The position numbers were made by a program, and so were the translations under genes. Shown piece by piece: positions 16,869 to 25,066 of a stretch of 64,000 nucleotides of DNA. The stretch is from the NCBI RefSeq assembly GCF_014641695.1, contig NZ_BMIF01000006.1, positions 124,001 to 188,000 of the forward strand, given 5' to 3'. This DNA comes from Nitratireductor aestuarii. GTDB lineage: Bacteria; Pseudomonadota; Alphaproteobacteria; Rhizobiales; Rhizobiaceae. Each line of letters starts with the position of its first letter. Position 1 is the stretch's first letter. Below the pieces are notes generated by a model, which did no database searches, had not been told where the DNA came from, and was given only the letters and a program-made list of their open reading frames with translations.

Positions 16869-18123
16869 TTGCTTTTGACCAGCCTGTAGGCTCAGGCGCT
16901 GACCAACGCTCGATGCTGTTCACAGTCTCTGCCAAACCGCCGCTGGAAGCGATGGCGTCGCTTGCCGCCCTGGACCGCTCGGCGTAAGCAGGATCGGTCA
17001 GAAGTCTTTGGAGAGCCTCTTCAACGCGCTTCGGCGAGAGACGCCGAGGCGACAGCTTGATGCCAACACCATGGTGCACGATCCTCGCAGCCAGACCCGG
17101 CTGATCGAAGGCAATCGGAAGCACAAGCATCGGCTTGCCAGCCTCCAGAGCATCGAGCACCGTGTTCTGTCCGCCATGCGTCACGCAAACGTCTGCCTGC
17201 GCAAGGACATCCCGCTGGGGAACGAAATCCACCGCCCATGTCGCGCCAAGACGTTCCGCCTGACCGGGTGTCAGACCTCCGCAATGGGCGACCATCAATT
17301 GTGCGTTCAGGCGGTGGCATGCCCGCGCGACAGCTTCGAAAATCGCATACCGATGCCCCTGCAATGTTCCGAGCGACATGAAGACAAAGGGACGAGCCCG
17401 ATCGATGTCCAGCGCGAAGGGCTTTAACGGTGGCGGATCTCGCAACGGACCAACCTGAAGGAGAGGCCGGGCCGACGGGGCGCGCGGGAAGTCAAGCGCG
17501 CCCGGCAATTGCGCGATTGTGCCAATAGGGGAGAGGCAATCCTCCAGTGTCTGGAGACCGGAGAGGCCGAACCGCGCTGCCCAACGCCTGATCGTGGCTC
17601 GCTGCGCCCGCAAGAGCAGGCTCGCGACCATCTCGCCTCCACGATTGCGTTTAAGGCCAGCTTCGTCAGTTGCATAAGGCCAATCGAGATAGGGCGGCGG
17701 GATCCGTTCATCCCGTTCCAACGGCACGGCACAAGCGAATGACACGAAGGGAATCCCAAGATGCCGGGCAATCAGCCCTGCCGCAGGCTCCATCTGGTCT
17801 GCCACAAGCGCATCGACGTTGAGTTGGCTTAAGATGCCGGGAACATGCCTGCAGGTGTTGTCCGTCAGAGCCGCTGAATCCGAAACGGTCCGCAGGACGC
17901 CCAAAGGTCCGCGCGGATTGGCTGCCCGCCTGATCACTTCCGTTGTCGATCTGCCGGGGGACGACGGGAAAGTGACGACCGGAACGTTCTGCGAAAGAAA
18001 TGCTTCTGCCCCCTCCTGAAGGAGCATCGTCGCCTCATGCCCTCGGGCAATCAAAGCCGCCGTCAGTATCTGGAAAACCTGGACATGGCTGGGAAACGGA
18101 GGACAGATCAGAGCGAGGCGCAA
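16864..18123 (-). CDS. crtX: zeaxanthin glucosyltransferase-like glycosyltransferase
   Basis: A 419-residue GT-1/MGT-family glycosyltransferase. The N-terminus (RLALICPPFPSHVQVFQIL) is the acceptor-domain strand and loop typical of CrtX, and THGGQNTVLDALEAGKP with LPIAFDQPGLAARI in the last third is the UDP-sugar binding motif. CrtX transfers glucose from UDP-glucose to the 3-hydroxyls of zeaxanthin in the membrane. The neighbouring crtE, Z, B, I and Y support this substrate. No ATG fits: I favour the TTG at 18123, preceded by TGGAGAAAA, over a TTG at 18144 without a ribosome site. It is transcribed away from the DUF2585 gene. Confidence 0.82.
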   Translation of the reverse strand: MRLALICPPFPSHVQVFQILTAALIARGHEATMLLQEGAEAFLSQNVPVVTFPSSPGRSTTEVIRRAANPRGPLGVLRTVSDSAALTDNTCRHVPGILSQLNVDALVADQMEPAAGLIARHLGIPFVSFACAVPLERDERIPPPYLDWPYATDEAGLKRNRGGEMVASLLLRAQRATIRRWAARFGLSGLQTLEDCLSPIGTIAQLPGALDFPRAPSARPLLQVGPLRDPPPLKPFALDIDRARPFVFMSLGTLQGHRYAIFEAVARACHRLNAQLMVAHCGGLTPGQAERLGATWAVDFVPQRDVLAQADVCVTHGGQNTVLDALEAGKPMLVLPIAFDQPGLAARIVHHGVGIKLSPRRLSPKRVEEALQRLLTDPAYAERSRAASDAIASSGGLAETVNSIERWSAPEPTGWSKAN

Positions 18124-18187
18124 AATTTTCTCCAGTGGAGCCAAAATATTCCATTGAACTTGTTCAAGCGTAAATGGTTCTGCAGAA

Positions 18188-18754
18188 ATGCTCTATCCGT
18201 CCGTCCGGCAACAATCCTCCGGTTCGACCGCATTTGCGGTGGTCACGATTATCGTGGCGAAGCTTCTGCTGCTTCATCTGATGGGGCGGCCGTTTAGCTG
18301 CAATTGCGGTGTGGTCACACTCTGGCAGGGCGGGCTTGATCCCAGCCAGAACTCCCAACAATTCGCCGATCACTATTCACTGCTGCATGCAGGCTTCGGG
18401 ATGATCCTAATCCAGTGGTTGGCATGGATGCGGCCCCACTGGCGCTTTTCCGACTTGCTCGTGGTGGTCGTCGCAAGCAGCGCGATTTGGGAGATCATGG
18501 AGAACACGCCGCTCATCATCGCACGCTTCGGGATGCTGGGCAGCGATCTTCACTATAGTGGCGACAGTCTGCTGAACTCACTGGGCGACACGATCTTCGT
18601 GCTGGCCGGCGCCGTCCTGGCGATGAAACTGTCCCGTCTGGCGACACTCGTTCTGGTCACGACCATCGAGATTACCGTCTATCTGCTCATCGGTGACAGC
18701 ATCCTGTTCGGTATGTTCCGCTTCTTCGCCGGCTCAACGATGGGACACGCTTGA
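18188..18754 (+). CDS. DUF2585 (UPF0314) integral membrane protein
   Basis: This 188-residue protein matches the rhizobial DUF2585 family: MGRPFSCNCGVVTLWQG with a C-x-C pair, then SQNSQQFADHYSLLHAGFG, then IWEIMENTPLII, within about five membrane spans. The function of the family is unknown. Conserved polar residues inside or next to helices (NSQQ, HYSxxH, WEIxEN) suggest an enzyme or a transporter rather than a scaffold. It is divergent from crtX across 64 bp, and its 3' end is followed at once by the decayed IPP isomerase remnant on the other strand. No good ribosome site precedes the ATG, so the exact start is uncertain. Confidence 0.85.
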   Translation: MLYPSVRQQSSGSTAFAVVTIIVAKLLLLHLMGRPFSCNCGVVTLWQGGLDPSQNSQQFADHYSLLHAGFGMILIQWLAWMRPHWRFSDLLVVVVASSAIWEIMENTPLIIARFGMLGSDLHYSGDSLLNSLGDTIFVLAGAVLAMKLSRLATLVLVTTIEITVYLLIGDSILFGMFRFFAGSTMGHA

Positions 18755-18779
18755 GACCCGAAAGTGGAGCGGACCTGCC

Positions 18780-19020
18780 TCAGGGTCGCCCGACCAAATC
18801 GCGCCCCACAAGAATGTTGATCATATCTGCGCGTTTCCGGTCGCCAGTCATGGAACTCGCAAGGGGGCGGCGCGCTTATCCGTTTTCTCGTGAACTGTGT
18901 GTCGAGCTTGATCTCGTCCATGTCAAATTCAGGAAGCGCCTTGTGCTCGAAGATCAACTGCTCGAAACCAGCATTTACGGAAGAGGACGCGTCGCCGCGA
19001 ATATCCGCCACGAGCTTCAT
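18780..19020 (-). pseudogene. fni: decayed N-terminal fragment of type 2 isopentenyl-diphosphate isomerase
   Basis: Minus-strand codons from 19020 read NAGFEQLIFEHKALPEFD, then MDEIKLDTQFTRKRISAP, the signature start of type 2 IDI (ALPE-x-D-x-DEI ... LSAPLLISSMTGG). A run of five G on the plus strand (18863-18867) carries one base too many. Shifting frame there restores LASSMTGDRKRADMINILV, which matches the SSMTGG-x-ERA-x-x-IN block, and a TGA at 18780-18782 then ends it. Only about 80 of the usual 340-odd codons remain, so the gene is dead. The family isomerises IPP and DMAPP ahead of CrtE, and in Pantoea-type crt clusters fni sits between crtE and crtX, as here. Confidence 0.72.
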
Positions 19021-19046
19021 GGCCTAAGAAGATCGGGAGGAGCCTG

Positions 19047-19970
19047 ATGCCACCGGAGATCATGAGCGGGGCGATTCTCGAACCGGATCATCTGCGCCAT
19101 GCGCTGGATGTCCGAGAGAAGCTGGAAAGCAGGCTCGACCATTTGCTGGACGCCTCCAGCGCCATTCCCGAAAATCTGAGCGCGGCGATGGAGCATGCCT
19201 TGTTTGCGCCCGGCAAACGGCTACGCCCGCTCCTTGTCTATCTCATCGCCGAACCGGATCTGGCGCAGGAAAATGCCGCGCTTGACCTGGGTTGCGCGGT
19301 GGAGATGGTGCATACGGCCTCGCTGGTGCTGGATGACCTACCTTGCATGGATGATGCACGTATGCGCCGCGACCGGCCGACGACACACATTGCCTTCGGC
19401 CAGGCCACAGCCATTCTTAGCGCCATCGCCTTGTTGTCACGCGCGTTCGGCATCATTGCCGAACTCGACATTCCTGCCGCCAAGCGAACGCGGCTGGCTA
19501 CCATCCTTTCCACCGCCGTCGGCCACAAGGGGCTCGCTGCCGGGCAGGAGATCGATCTGAACGGTCGTTCCACCCTGAGCGGTACCGCTGAGGTCGAGAA
19601 CCTGAACTGGCTGAAGACGGGAATGCTTTTCGAGGCATCGGCCGAGATGGGCGCTGTGCTCCGCGGCCTGCGTCCGGAGCGCATGCGCGAGGTTCGTATC
19701 TTTGCGCGCCATCTGGGTCTGGCATTCCAGACAGCCGACGACCTGCTCGACGTGTTCGGGGATGCCGAGGGAGCAGGCAAGGACGTCAACAAGGATGCCG
19801 GGAAGCCGACCATCGTCACGCTTCATGGCGCCGGACACGCCCACATGACGTGCCGACAGCATGTGGAAGCTGCCGAGCGCGCCTTGCGCGCTTCGGGGGT
19901 ATCTCCCGCTCCGATAGAAGCGTTGATTGCCAAATATCTAAAACTCGAGACGCGTTTCGATGGACAATAG
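19047..19970 (+). CDS. crtE: geranylgeranyl diphosphate synthase
   Basis: The 307-residue product is a trans-prenyltransferase with both aspartate-rich motifs: D96-D97-L-P-C-M-D102 (first, six-residue bacterial type) and D231-D232-L-L-D235 (second), which bind Mg2+ and diphosphate. KRLRP at 57-61 and the KTG at 190-192 complete the active site. It condenses IPP with DMAPP, GPP and FPP to GGPP, the precursor of phytoene. The ATG at 19047 has GGAGGAG upstream. The gene overlaps the following ABC ATPase gene by 11 bp, so it heads a crtE-ABC-ABC-crtZ operon. Confidence 0.93.
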   Translation: MPPEIMSGAILEPDHLRHALDVREKLESRLDHLLDASSAIPENLSAAMEHALFAPGKRLRPLLVYLIAEPDLAQENAALDLGCAVEMVHTASLVLDDLPCMDDARMRRDRPTTHIAFGQATAILSAIALLSRAFGIIAELDIPAAKRTRLATILSTAVGHKGLAAGQEIDLNGRSTLSGTAEVENLNWLKTGMLFEASAEMGAVLRGLRPERMREVRIFARHLGLAFQTADDLLDVFGDAEGAGKDVNKDAGKPTIVTLHGAGHAHMTCRQHVEAAERALRASGVSPAPIEALIAKYLKLETRFDGQ

Positions 19971-20898
19971 ATCCAGACCGCTCAGCGTCGAGGGTCTGAC
20001 CGTAAGCTATGGCCAGCGCGAGGTGCTGTCGGGTCTCAGCGTCGAGCTCGACGAAGGCGATATCTTCGGCCTGATGGGTCCCAATGGAGCCGGCAAGACC
20101 ACATTGATCCGTGCGATCTGCGGCCGGGTTGAGCCCAGATCAGGCAGCCTGCGCGTCGGCGGCGACACCGGCAAGGCACGGCTCAGGCATATCGGGCTCG
20201 CACCGCAGGAGATCGCGCTTTACCCCTATCTGACCGTCCGGGAAAACCTGGAGGTCTTTGGACGCTTGTCGGGCCTGTCGCGACAGATCGTGCATAAAAG
20301 GCTGCCTTGGGCGAGCAACGCGACACGGGTCGCGGATCGGCTGGACGAACGTGTCGGTCTGCTCTCAAGCGGCTGGAAGCGCCGCGTCAACATCGCCGCC
20401 GCGATTTTGCATAGCCCGAAACTCCTGATCCTCGATGAGCCGACGGTGGGCGTCGACATCGAGGTTCGAAGCCACCTCAATGACGTGATCCTGGAGTTGA
20501 GCGGAAGCGGCATGGCAGTGCTGCTTGCCACCCATGACCTCGATCAGGCGGAGACGCTCTGCAACCGCGTCGGCTTTCTACGCTCCGGACGTCTGGCTGT
20601 GCAGGGTGCACCGACTGACCTCGTGCGGGAGGCTTTCGGCGGACGGAAGGAGATCATCATCGAACTTCGCCGACCTGCCGGCCCGCAGGACCTTATGCTG
20701 TTGAAGCGCATCGGGTTCACGCCGGACCCCGCGTCCAGGACATGGACCTTGCTGCGCGGCGATGCCGATCATCAGGTGAACCATCTTGGGGCGGCGCTCC
20801 GCAAGGCCGGTATCGATCTGCGCGAGATCCGCCTGCGTGAGCCCGGCCTCGACAGCCTTTTTCGCAGGGTGCTGCACCAAGGGGAGACGACCCTTTGA
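19960..20898 (+). CDS. ABC transporter ATP-binding protein (ABC-2 exporter type) in the crt operon
   Basis: A 312-residue single-cassette ATPase: Walker A GPNGAGKTT near residue 36, Q-loop APQE, an unusual signature LSSGWKRR in place of LSGGQ-R, Walker B LLILDEPTVGVD, and the H-loop ATHD. About 80 extra C-terminal residues are usual for DrrA/CcmA-like exporter ATPases. It overlaps crtE upstream and the permease gene downstream, so all three are translationally coupled. ABC-2 systems export hydrophobic or glycosylated compounds and lipids; a role in handling carotenoids or their glucosides is inferred from context only. Confidence 0.9.
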   Translation: MDNRSRPLSVEGLTVSYGQREVLSGLSVELDEGDIFGLMGPNGAGKTTLIRAICGRVEPRSGSLRVGGDTGKARLRHIGLAPQEIALYPYLTVRENLEVFGRLSGLSRQIVHKRLPWASNATRVADRLDERVGLLSSGWKRRVNIAAAILHSPKLLILDEPTVGVDIEVRSHLNDVILELSGSGMAVLLATHDLDQAETLCNRVGFLRSGRLAVQGAPTDLVREAFGGRKEIIIELRRPAGPQDLMLLKRIGFTPDPASRTWTLLRGDADHQVNHLGAALRKAGIDLREIRLREPGLDSLFRRVLHQGETTL

Positions 20899-22100
20899 TT
20901 GCAGCAATGTTCCGCGTCATGGCCCTCAGCGTCATTCGTGATCGAGGTGCATTGGCGCTCGCCTTCCTGCTGCCGCCGGTCATCTTCCTGATCTTCGCGG
21001 CTGTGTTCTCCGGTACCGGCGGGGGAGAAATCCGCCTGCAGATCGCGATCGGCAACGCATCGCAGTCGGCGTTCTCAAGCCGTCTTGAAGAAGCCCTGCG
21101 GAACGACGGGACGTTGCGGGTACTGCCAGGTGTGGTCACGAACCGCGAGGAGATGGTGCGCCTGATCCAGAGCGGACGTGCGGACGCCGGCCTCTATATC
21201 GAGAGCGGGCCCGATGACATGACTTCAGCGCCCATAAGGGTTCTCGTCGACCCTGGAAAGATGCTGGCGGGCGCCATCCTCGCAGGCCAGGTACAGCGTG
21301 TCATCGCGAGGGATCTTACCGACGTGTTGCTGGCGCGCTCGGCAACCACCGTCGAGCAACTCACCGGTGGGTGGAGTGCGGAGCAGACACAACGCCTTGC
21401 CGCAGCCCTGAACGAAATCCAGCGGGGAGGAGGGGGCGCTGGTGACAGAGCAGCGGCCCTTGTCACAACCGAGCAGGTGGGATCGGGCGAAGGCGCCTCG
21501 GCCACCATCAGCTACTATGCCGGCGCCATTGCGATGCTTTTCCTCCTCTTCTCGTCGATGCAGGGAGCGGCCACATTGATAGAAGAACGCCATGCAGGCA
21601 TCCTCGATCGGGTGGCCGTCGGACCCGCCGGCACGGATGTGGTCGTCTTCGGCAAGTTCCTGTTCCTGACCGTGCAAGGGATGGTTCAGGTGGCGCTAAT
21701 CTTCCTCGCTGCAGCGGTGTTCTACGATCTTGAAGTGACCGCCAGGCCTGGCGCGCTGATCGCAGTAACTGTGGTGGCCTCGGCCTCCGCAGCCGGGCTC
21801 GGCCTCGCCGTCGCCGCGTTCTGCACCAGCAAGCAGCAGGCCCAGACGGTTTCCACGTTTGTCGTGCTGGTCAGTTCCGCGCTGGGCGGATCGATGGTGC
21901 CGCGTTTCATGATGCCGCCGTGGTTGCAGGATATCGGTTGGTTCACCCCGAACACCTGGGCTGTGGAGGCCTATTACGGTATATTGTGGCGTAACGACGC
22001 GATGCAGGAACTGCTGCCGGAATTGTCGCTTCTGGCCTCTCTTGCCGCCGTGGGGCTGGTCGCAAGCCTCGCGGTTTCCCGCTGGCGGCTCAGCCTGTAA
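20895..22100 (+). CDS. ABC-2 type transporter permease in the crt operon
   Basis: A 401-residue permease with the extended ABC-2 layout (YhhJ/DrrB-like): one N-terminal membrane span (about residues 15-35), a large extracytoplasmic domain (about 40-205) and five C-terminal spans starting with YYAGAIAMLFLLFSSMQGA, with LIEERHAGILDRV as the conserved cytoplasmic coupling segment. It pairs with the preceding ATPase. The start is a TTG at 20895 overlapping the upstream TGA, with GGGGAG eight bases before it; an ATG at 20907 is the alternative. crtZ follows after 18 bp. Confidence 0.88.
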   Translation: MIAAMFRVMALSVIRDRGALALAFLLPPVIFLIFAAVFSGTGGGEIRLQIAIGNASQSAFSSRLEEALRNDGTLRVLPGVVTNREEMVRLIQSGRADAGLYIESGPDDMTSAPIRVLVDPGKMLAGAILAGQVQRVIARDLTDVLLARSATTVEQLTGGWSAEQTQRLAAALNEIQRGGGGAGDRAAALVTTEQVGSGEGASATISYYAGAIAMLFLLFSSMQGAATLIEERHAGILDRVAVGPAGTDVVVFGKFLFLTVQGMVQVALIFLAAAVFYDLEVTARPGALIAVTVVASASAAGLGLAVAAFCTSKQQAQTVSTFVVLVSSALGGSMVPRFMMPPWLQDIGWFTPNTWAVEAYYGILWRNDAMQELLPELSLLASLAAVGLVASLAVSRWRLSL

Positions 22101-22118
22101 TCGCGTGAGGAGAAGCTT

Positions 22119-22652
22119 ATGGAGACTGTGCTGTACTACCTGGTTCCGATCCTGCTGGTTGTGGGAACGGTGGCGTTCATGGAATGGTTCGCCACGTGGT
22201 CACACAAGCACATCATGCATGGCTGGGGATGGGGCTGGCACAAATCGCATCACGAACCGCATGATGACGCGTTTGAAAAGAACGACCTCTACGCGGTCGT
22301 ATTTGCCGGCGTCGCCATTGCGCTGTTTGCTGCAGGTGAGTGGTGGCGGCCGCTGACCTGGATTGCGCTGGGGATTACCATATATGGGTTCCTGTATTTC
22401 GTGCTGCACGATGGTCTGGTGCACCAGCGCTGGCCCTTCAAGTACATTCCGCGCAAGGGTTATCTCAAGCGCGTCTATCAGGCGCATCGGCTCCACCACG
22501 CGGTTGAGGATAAGGACGGATGCGTATCCTTCGGCTTCGTCTACGCGCCACCGGTGTCCAAGCTGGTCAAGCAGCTGCATGAGAACCGCAAGGGCTTTGA
22601 CGAAAGTGCACTGAAGGAAGACGAGCCTTCGACGCCTGCGATGCCCCGCTGA
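22119..22652 (+). CDS. crtZ: beta-carotene 3-hydroxylase
   Basis: The 177-residue membrane enzyme has the four histidine clusters of the fatty-acid-hydroxylase-like CrtZ family: HKHIMH (about residues 28-33), HKSHH (41-45), HDGLVHQRW (near 100-108) and HRLHH (123-127), which bind the di-iron centre. It adds 3- and 3'-hydroxyls to beta-carotene, giving zeaxanthin. GGAGAAG precedes the ATG. Its TGA is directly adjacent to the crtB stop on the opposite strand, with no intervening base. No crtW ketolase gene is visible in the cluster, so zeaxanthin rather than astaxanthin is expected. Confidence 0.94.
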   Translation: METVLYYLVPILLVVGTVAFMEWFATWSHKHIMHGWGWGWHKSHHEPHDDAFEKNDLYAVVFAGVAIALFAAGEWWRPLTWIALGITIYGFLYFVLHDGLVHQRWPFKYIPRKGYLKRVYQAHRLHHAVEDKDGCVSFGFVYAPPVSKLVKQLHENRKGFDESALKEDEPSTPAMPR

Positions 22653-23579
22653 TCACAAAGGGCGCTGCCAGAGCTCGTGGCGCGGCGGAGCCGGACGGCT
22701 AAATCTTGTGGCCGCCACATCACCAAGCCCCGCCACAAGCAGCATGAGCTTTTCATTGCGGCTCGTTGAAATACGCTGCTCCCATGCGGCGGGGCCCTCC
22801 CGTCGCAACTTCTCTCCGATCGCAGCATAGACCCTGCGCGCAGCCGCGATCGCCCAGGCGGCGCGGGGTGGTAGTGCAGCGATGCCGGCGTAGGCTGATG
22901 CGTAATAGGCGTCAGCCATCTCGAGCAGGTCGAGCGCGGCTGCGTGGAGCCGTGGCCATTGCTCTCGATCGTCGGCGGCAATCTCTCTGAGCCCGTGTTG
23001 CGCGAGAAGCTCTGCTGGAACGTAAACCCTGCCTGCCCGCGCATCATCAATGACGTCGCGCGCGATGTTTGTCAGCTGGAACGCCAGGCCGAGGTCGCAG
23101 GCGCGGTCGAGCACCTTTGGATCGCGGACGCCCATGATCATCGCCATCATCACCCCCACGACACCGGCAACATGGTAGCAATAGTCCAGCGTATCGCCGA
23201 TGGTCCGATACGTCCGGTGTTCCACGTCCATCTGGAACCCCATGAGGAGTTCCTGCGGGTGGCGATGAGGAATATCATGGCGCGCCACAACCCGGCGCAA
23301 CGCCTCGAAGATGTACTCGTCGGTCGCTTCACCCGCGAGAGCTGCCGCTGTCTTCTGCCGCAACTCCATCAATCGTTGCTGCTGACCGATCCGGAAATCT
23401 TCCGCCTGCCCATGGCCAGCCTCCTGTCCGTCGATGACGTCGTCGCAATGCCGGCACCATGCGTAGAGCATCACGGCGTCCTCGCGCGTGTCGCGGTCAA
23501 ACAGAAGTGCCGCGGCCGCGAAGCTCTGCGAGCCTTTCGCGATCGACTCCTCGCTTCTGGCGACGACCGTGTCGGTCAT
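22653..23579 (-). CDS. crtB: phytoene synthase
   Basis: A 308-residue squalene/phytoene synthase. The first aspartate-rich motif is DDVID (about residue 47, after YAWCRHC) and the second is the NIARDVIDDARAGRVYVP block near 170. It condenses two GGPP molecules head to head to phytoene. The start is the ATG at 23579, overlapping the crtI stop (ATGA); the extra 47 codons upstream lie inside crtI and are spurious. The gene is third in the crtY-crtI-crtB operon, all with 4-bp overlaps. Confidence 0.94.
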   Translation of the reverse strand: MTDTVVARSEESIAKGSQSFAAAALLFDRDTREDAVMLYAWCRHCDDVIDGQEAGHGQAEDFRIGQQQRLMELRQKTAAALAGEATDEYIFEALRRVVARHDIPHRHPQELLMGFQMDVEHRTYRTIGDTLDYCYHVAGVVGVMMAMIMGVRDPKVLDRACDLGLAFQLTNIARDVIDDARAGRVYVPAELLAQHGLREIAADDREQWPRLHAAALDLLEMADAYYASAYAGIAALPPRAAWAIAAARRVYAAIGEKLRREGPAAWEQRISTSRNEKLMLLVAGLGDVAATRFSRPAPPRHELWQRPL

Positions 23580-25066
23580 CGCCGCGCATCCGCGATCATC
23601 AGCCCTGCGGTCGCCTTGGCCGAGCCGACGACGCCGGGGATGCCAGCGCCCGGGTGCGTTCCCGCGCCGACGATATAGAGGTTTGTTATCTTGTCGTCGC
23701 GGTTGTGCGGGCGGAACCACGCGCTTTGGGTCAAGATTGGCTCGATGGAAAAAGCCGAGCCCAGGTGGGCGTTGAGCTCGTCCCGGAAATCAAACGGGGT
23801 GAAGTGCCGGACGGTGACCAGATCATCGAGCAGCCCGGGAATGTAGCGATCGTTGAGATATTGCAGGATACGGTCGCGATAGCGCGGACCTTCCGCATAC
23901 CAGTCGATATTTGCGGTGCCCAGATGCGGCACCGGCGAGAGCACGTAATAGGCGCTTTGTCCGGGTGGGGCGAGGCTGTCGTCGGTCACCGATGGGGCGT
24001 GGAGGTAGAGCGAAAAGTCGTCGGCTAACTCGCTGCCCTTGAATATCTCGTCGATGAGCTCGCGATAGCGCTGCCCGAACAGGACCATGTGGTGCTTCAA
24101 TTCCGGATGCTGCGTTTTCAGCCCGAAATAGATCACGAACAAGGACATGGAATGACGCTTGGCACCCAGCTTCCGCCCCTGTGCTTCGCCACGCTTGGTG
24201 CCGCGGAGCATGTCCCGATAGGTATGCACCACGTCGGCATTCGACGCGATCTGGTCGAACGCGAAGGCTCTTCCATCCTTCAGGGTCAGGGCGGTCACGC
24301 GATCACCATATGCGGCAATGCGATCGATCTCGGCGTTAAGGTGGATCGTTCCGCCAAGATCTTCGAAGAGCCTCGCCATAGCGGCGATCAGCGCGCCGGT
24401 GCCGCCCCTGGCGAACCAGACGCCGCCCTTTCGCTCCAAAGCATGGATCAGGGCGTAGATCGAGGACGTGTCGAACGGGTTTCCGCCGACCAGAAGCGAA
24501 TGGAAGCTGAAGGCTTGCCGCAGCTGCTCGTCCTGAATGAATTCACTTACTTTCGAATAGACACTTCGATAGCTCTCGAGGCGCAACAGCTGCGGCGCGA
24601 CCTTCAGCATCGACCCGACGTTGAGGAAGGGAACTGTCCCGAGCTTCTCATAACCCTCGCGATAGAGGTCGTTGGAATAGGCCAGAAACCGGCGATATCC
24701 CTCCACATCCTGCGGAGATTTTGCTGCGATCTGGCGGTCCAGCGCCTCCTGATCGTCCGCATAATGGAAACGGTAGCCATCTTCCCAGCAGAGCTGGTAA
24801 AAGGGCGCGACCGGCAGCAGCGTGACGTAATCCGCCATATCGCGACCAGAGAGCGCCCAAAGCTGCTTCAGGCAGTCGGGATCGGTGATGACTGTCGGGC
24901 CGGCATCGAAGGTAAATCCCTCGTCCTGATAGACATAGGCGCGGCCACCCGGCTTGTCCCGCTTTTCGAACAGCGTCGTCTGAATGCCGGCGCTCTGCAG
25001 GCGTATGGCAAGCGCCAATCCGCCAAAACCTGCTCCGATCACGGCTGCGGTCGTTGATAGGTTCAC
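23576..25066 (-). CDS. crtI: phytoene desaturase (lycopene-forming)
   Basis: The 496-residue flavoenzyme has an N-terminal dinucleotide motif AAVIGAGFGGLALAIRLQSAG followed by LFEKRDKPGGRAYVY, and the C-terminal carotenoid desaturase signature LYIVGAGTHPGAGIPGVV. CrtI desaturates phytoene in four steps to lycopene at the membrane using FAD. The start is GTG at 25066, overlapping the crtY TGA (GTGA) with GGAG nine bases upstream. Length is normal for four-step bacterial CrtI. Confidence 0.95.
   Translation of the reverse strand: MNLSTTAAVIGAGFGGLALAIRLQSAGIQTTLFEKRDKPGGRAYVYQDEGFTFDAGPTVITDPDCLKQLWALSGRDMADYVTLLPVAPFYQLCWEDGYRFHYADDQEALDRQIAAKSPQDVEGYRRFLAYSNDLYREGYEKLGTVPFLNVGSMLKVAPQLLRLESYRSVYSKVSEFIQDEQLRQAFSFHSLLVGGNPFDTSSIYALIHALERKGGVWFARGGTGALIAAMARLFEDLGGTIHLNAEIDRIAAYGDRVTALTLKDGRAFAFDQIASNADVVHTYRDMLRGTKRGEAQGRKLGAKRHSMSLFVIYFGLKTQHPELKHHMVLFGQRYRELIDEIFKGSELADDFSLYLHAPSVTDDSLAPPGQSAYYVLSPVPHLGTANIDWYAEGPRYRDRILQYLNDRYIPGLLDDLVTVRHFTPFDFRDELNAHLGSAFSIEPILTQSAWFRPHNRDDKITNLYIVGAGTHPGAGIPGVVGSAKATAGLMIADARR

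Noticed and set aside
18751-19047. 98-codon plus-strand frame between DUF2585 and crtE
   Set aside because: It lies antisense to the fni remnant, whose minus-strand codons match a known family; the plus-strand product matches nothing.
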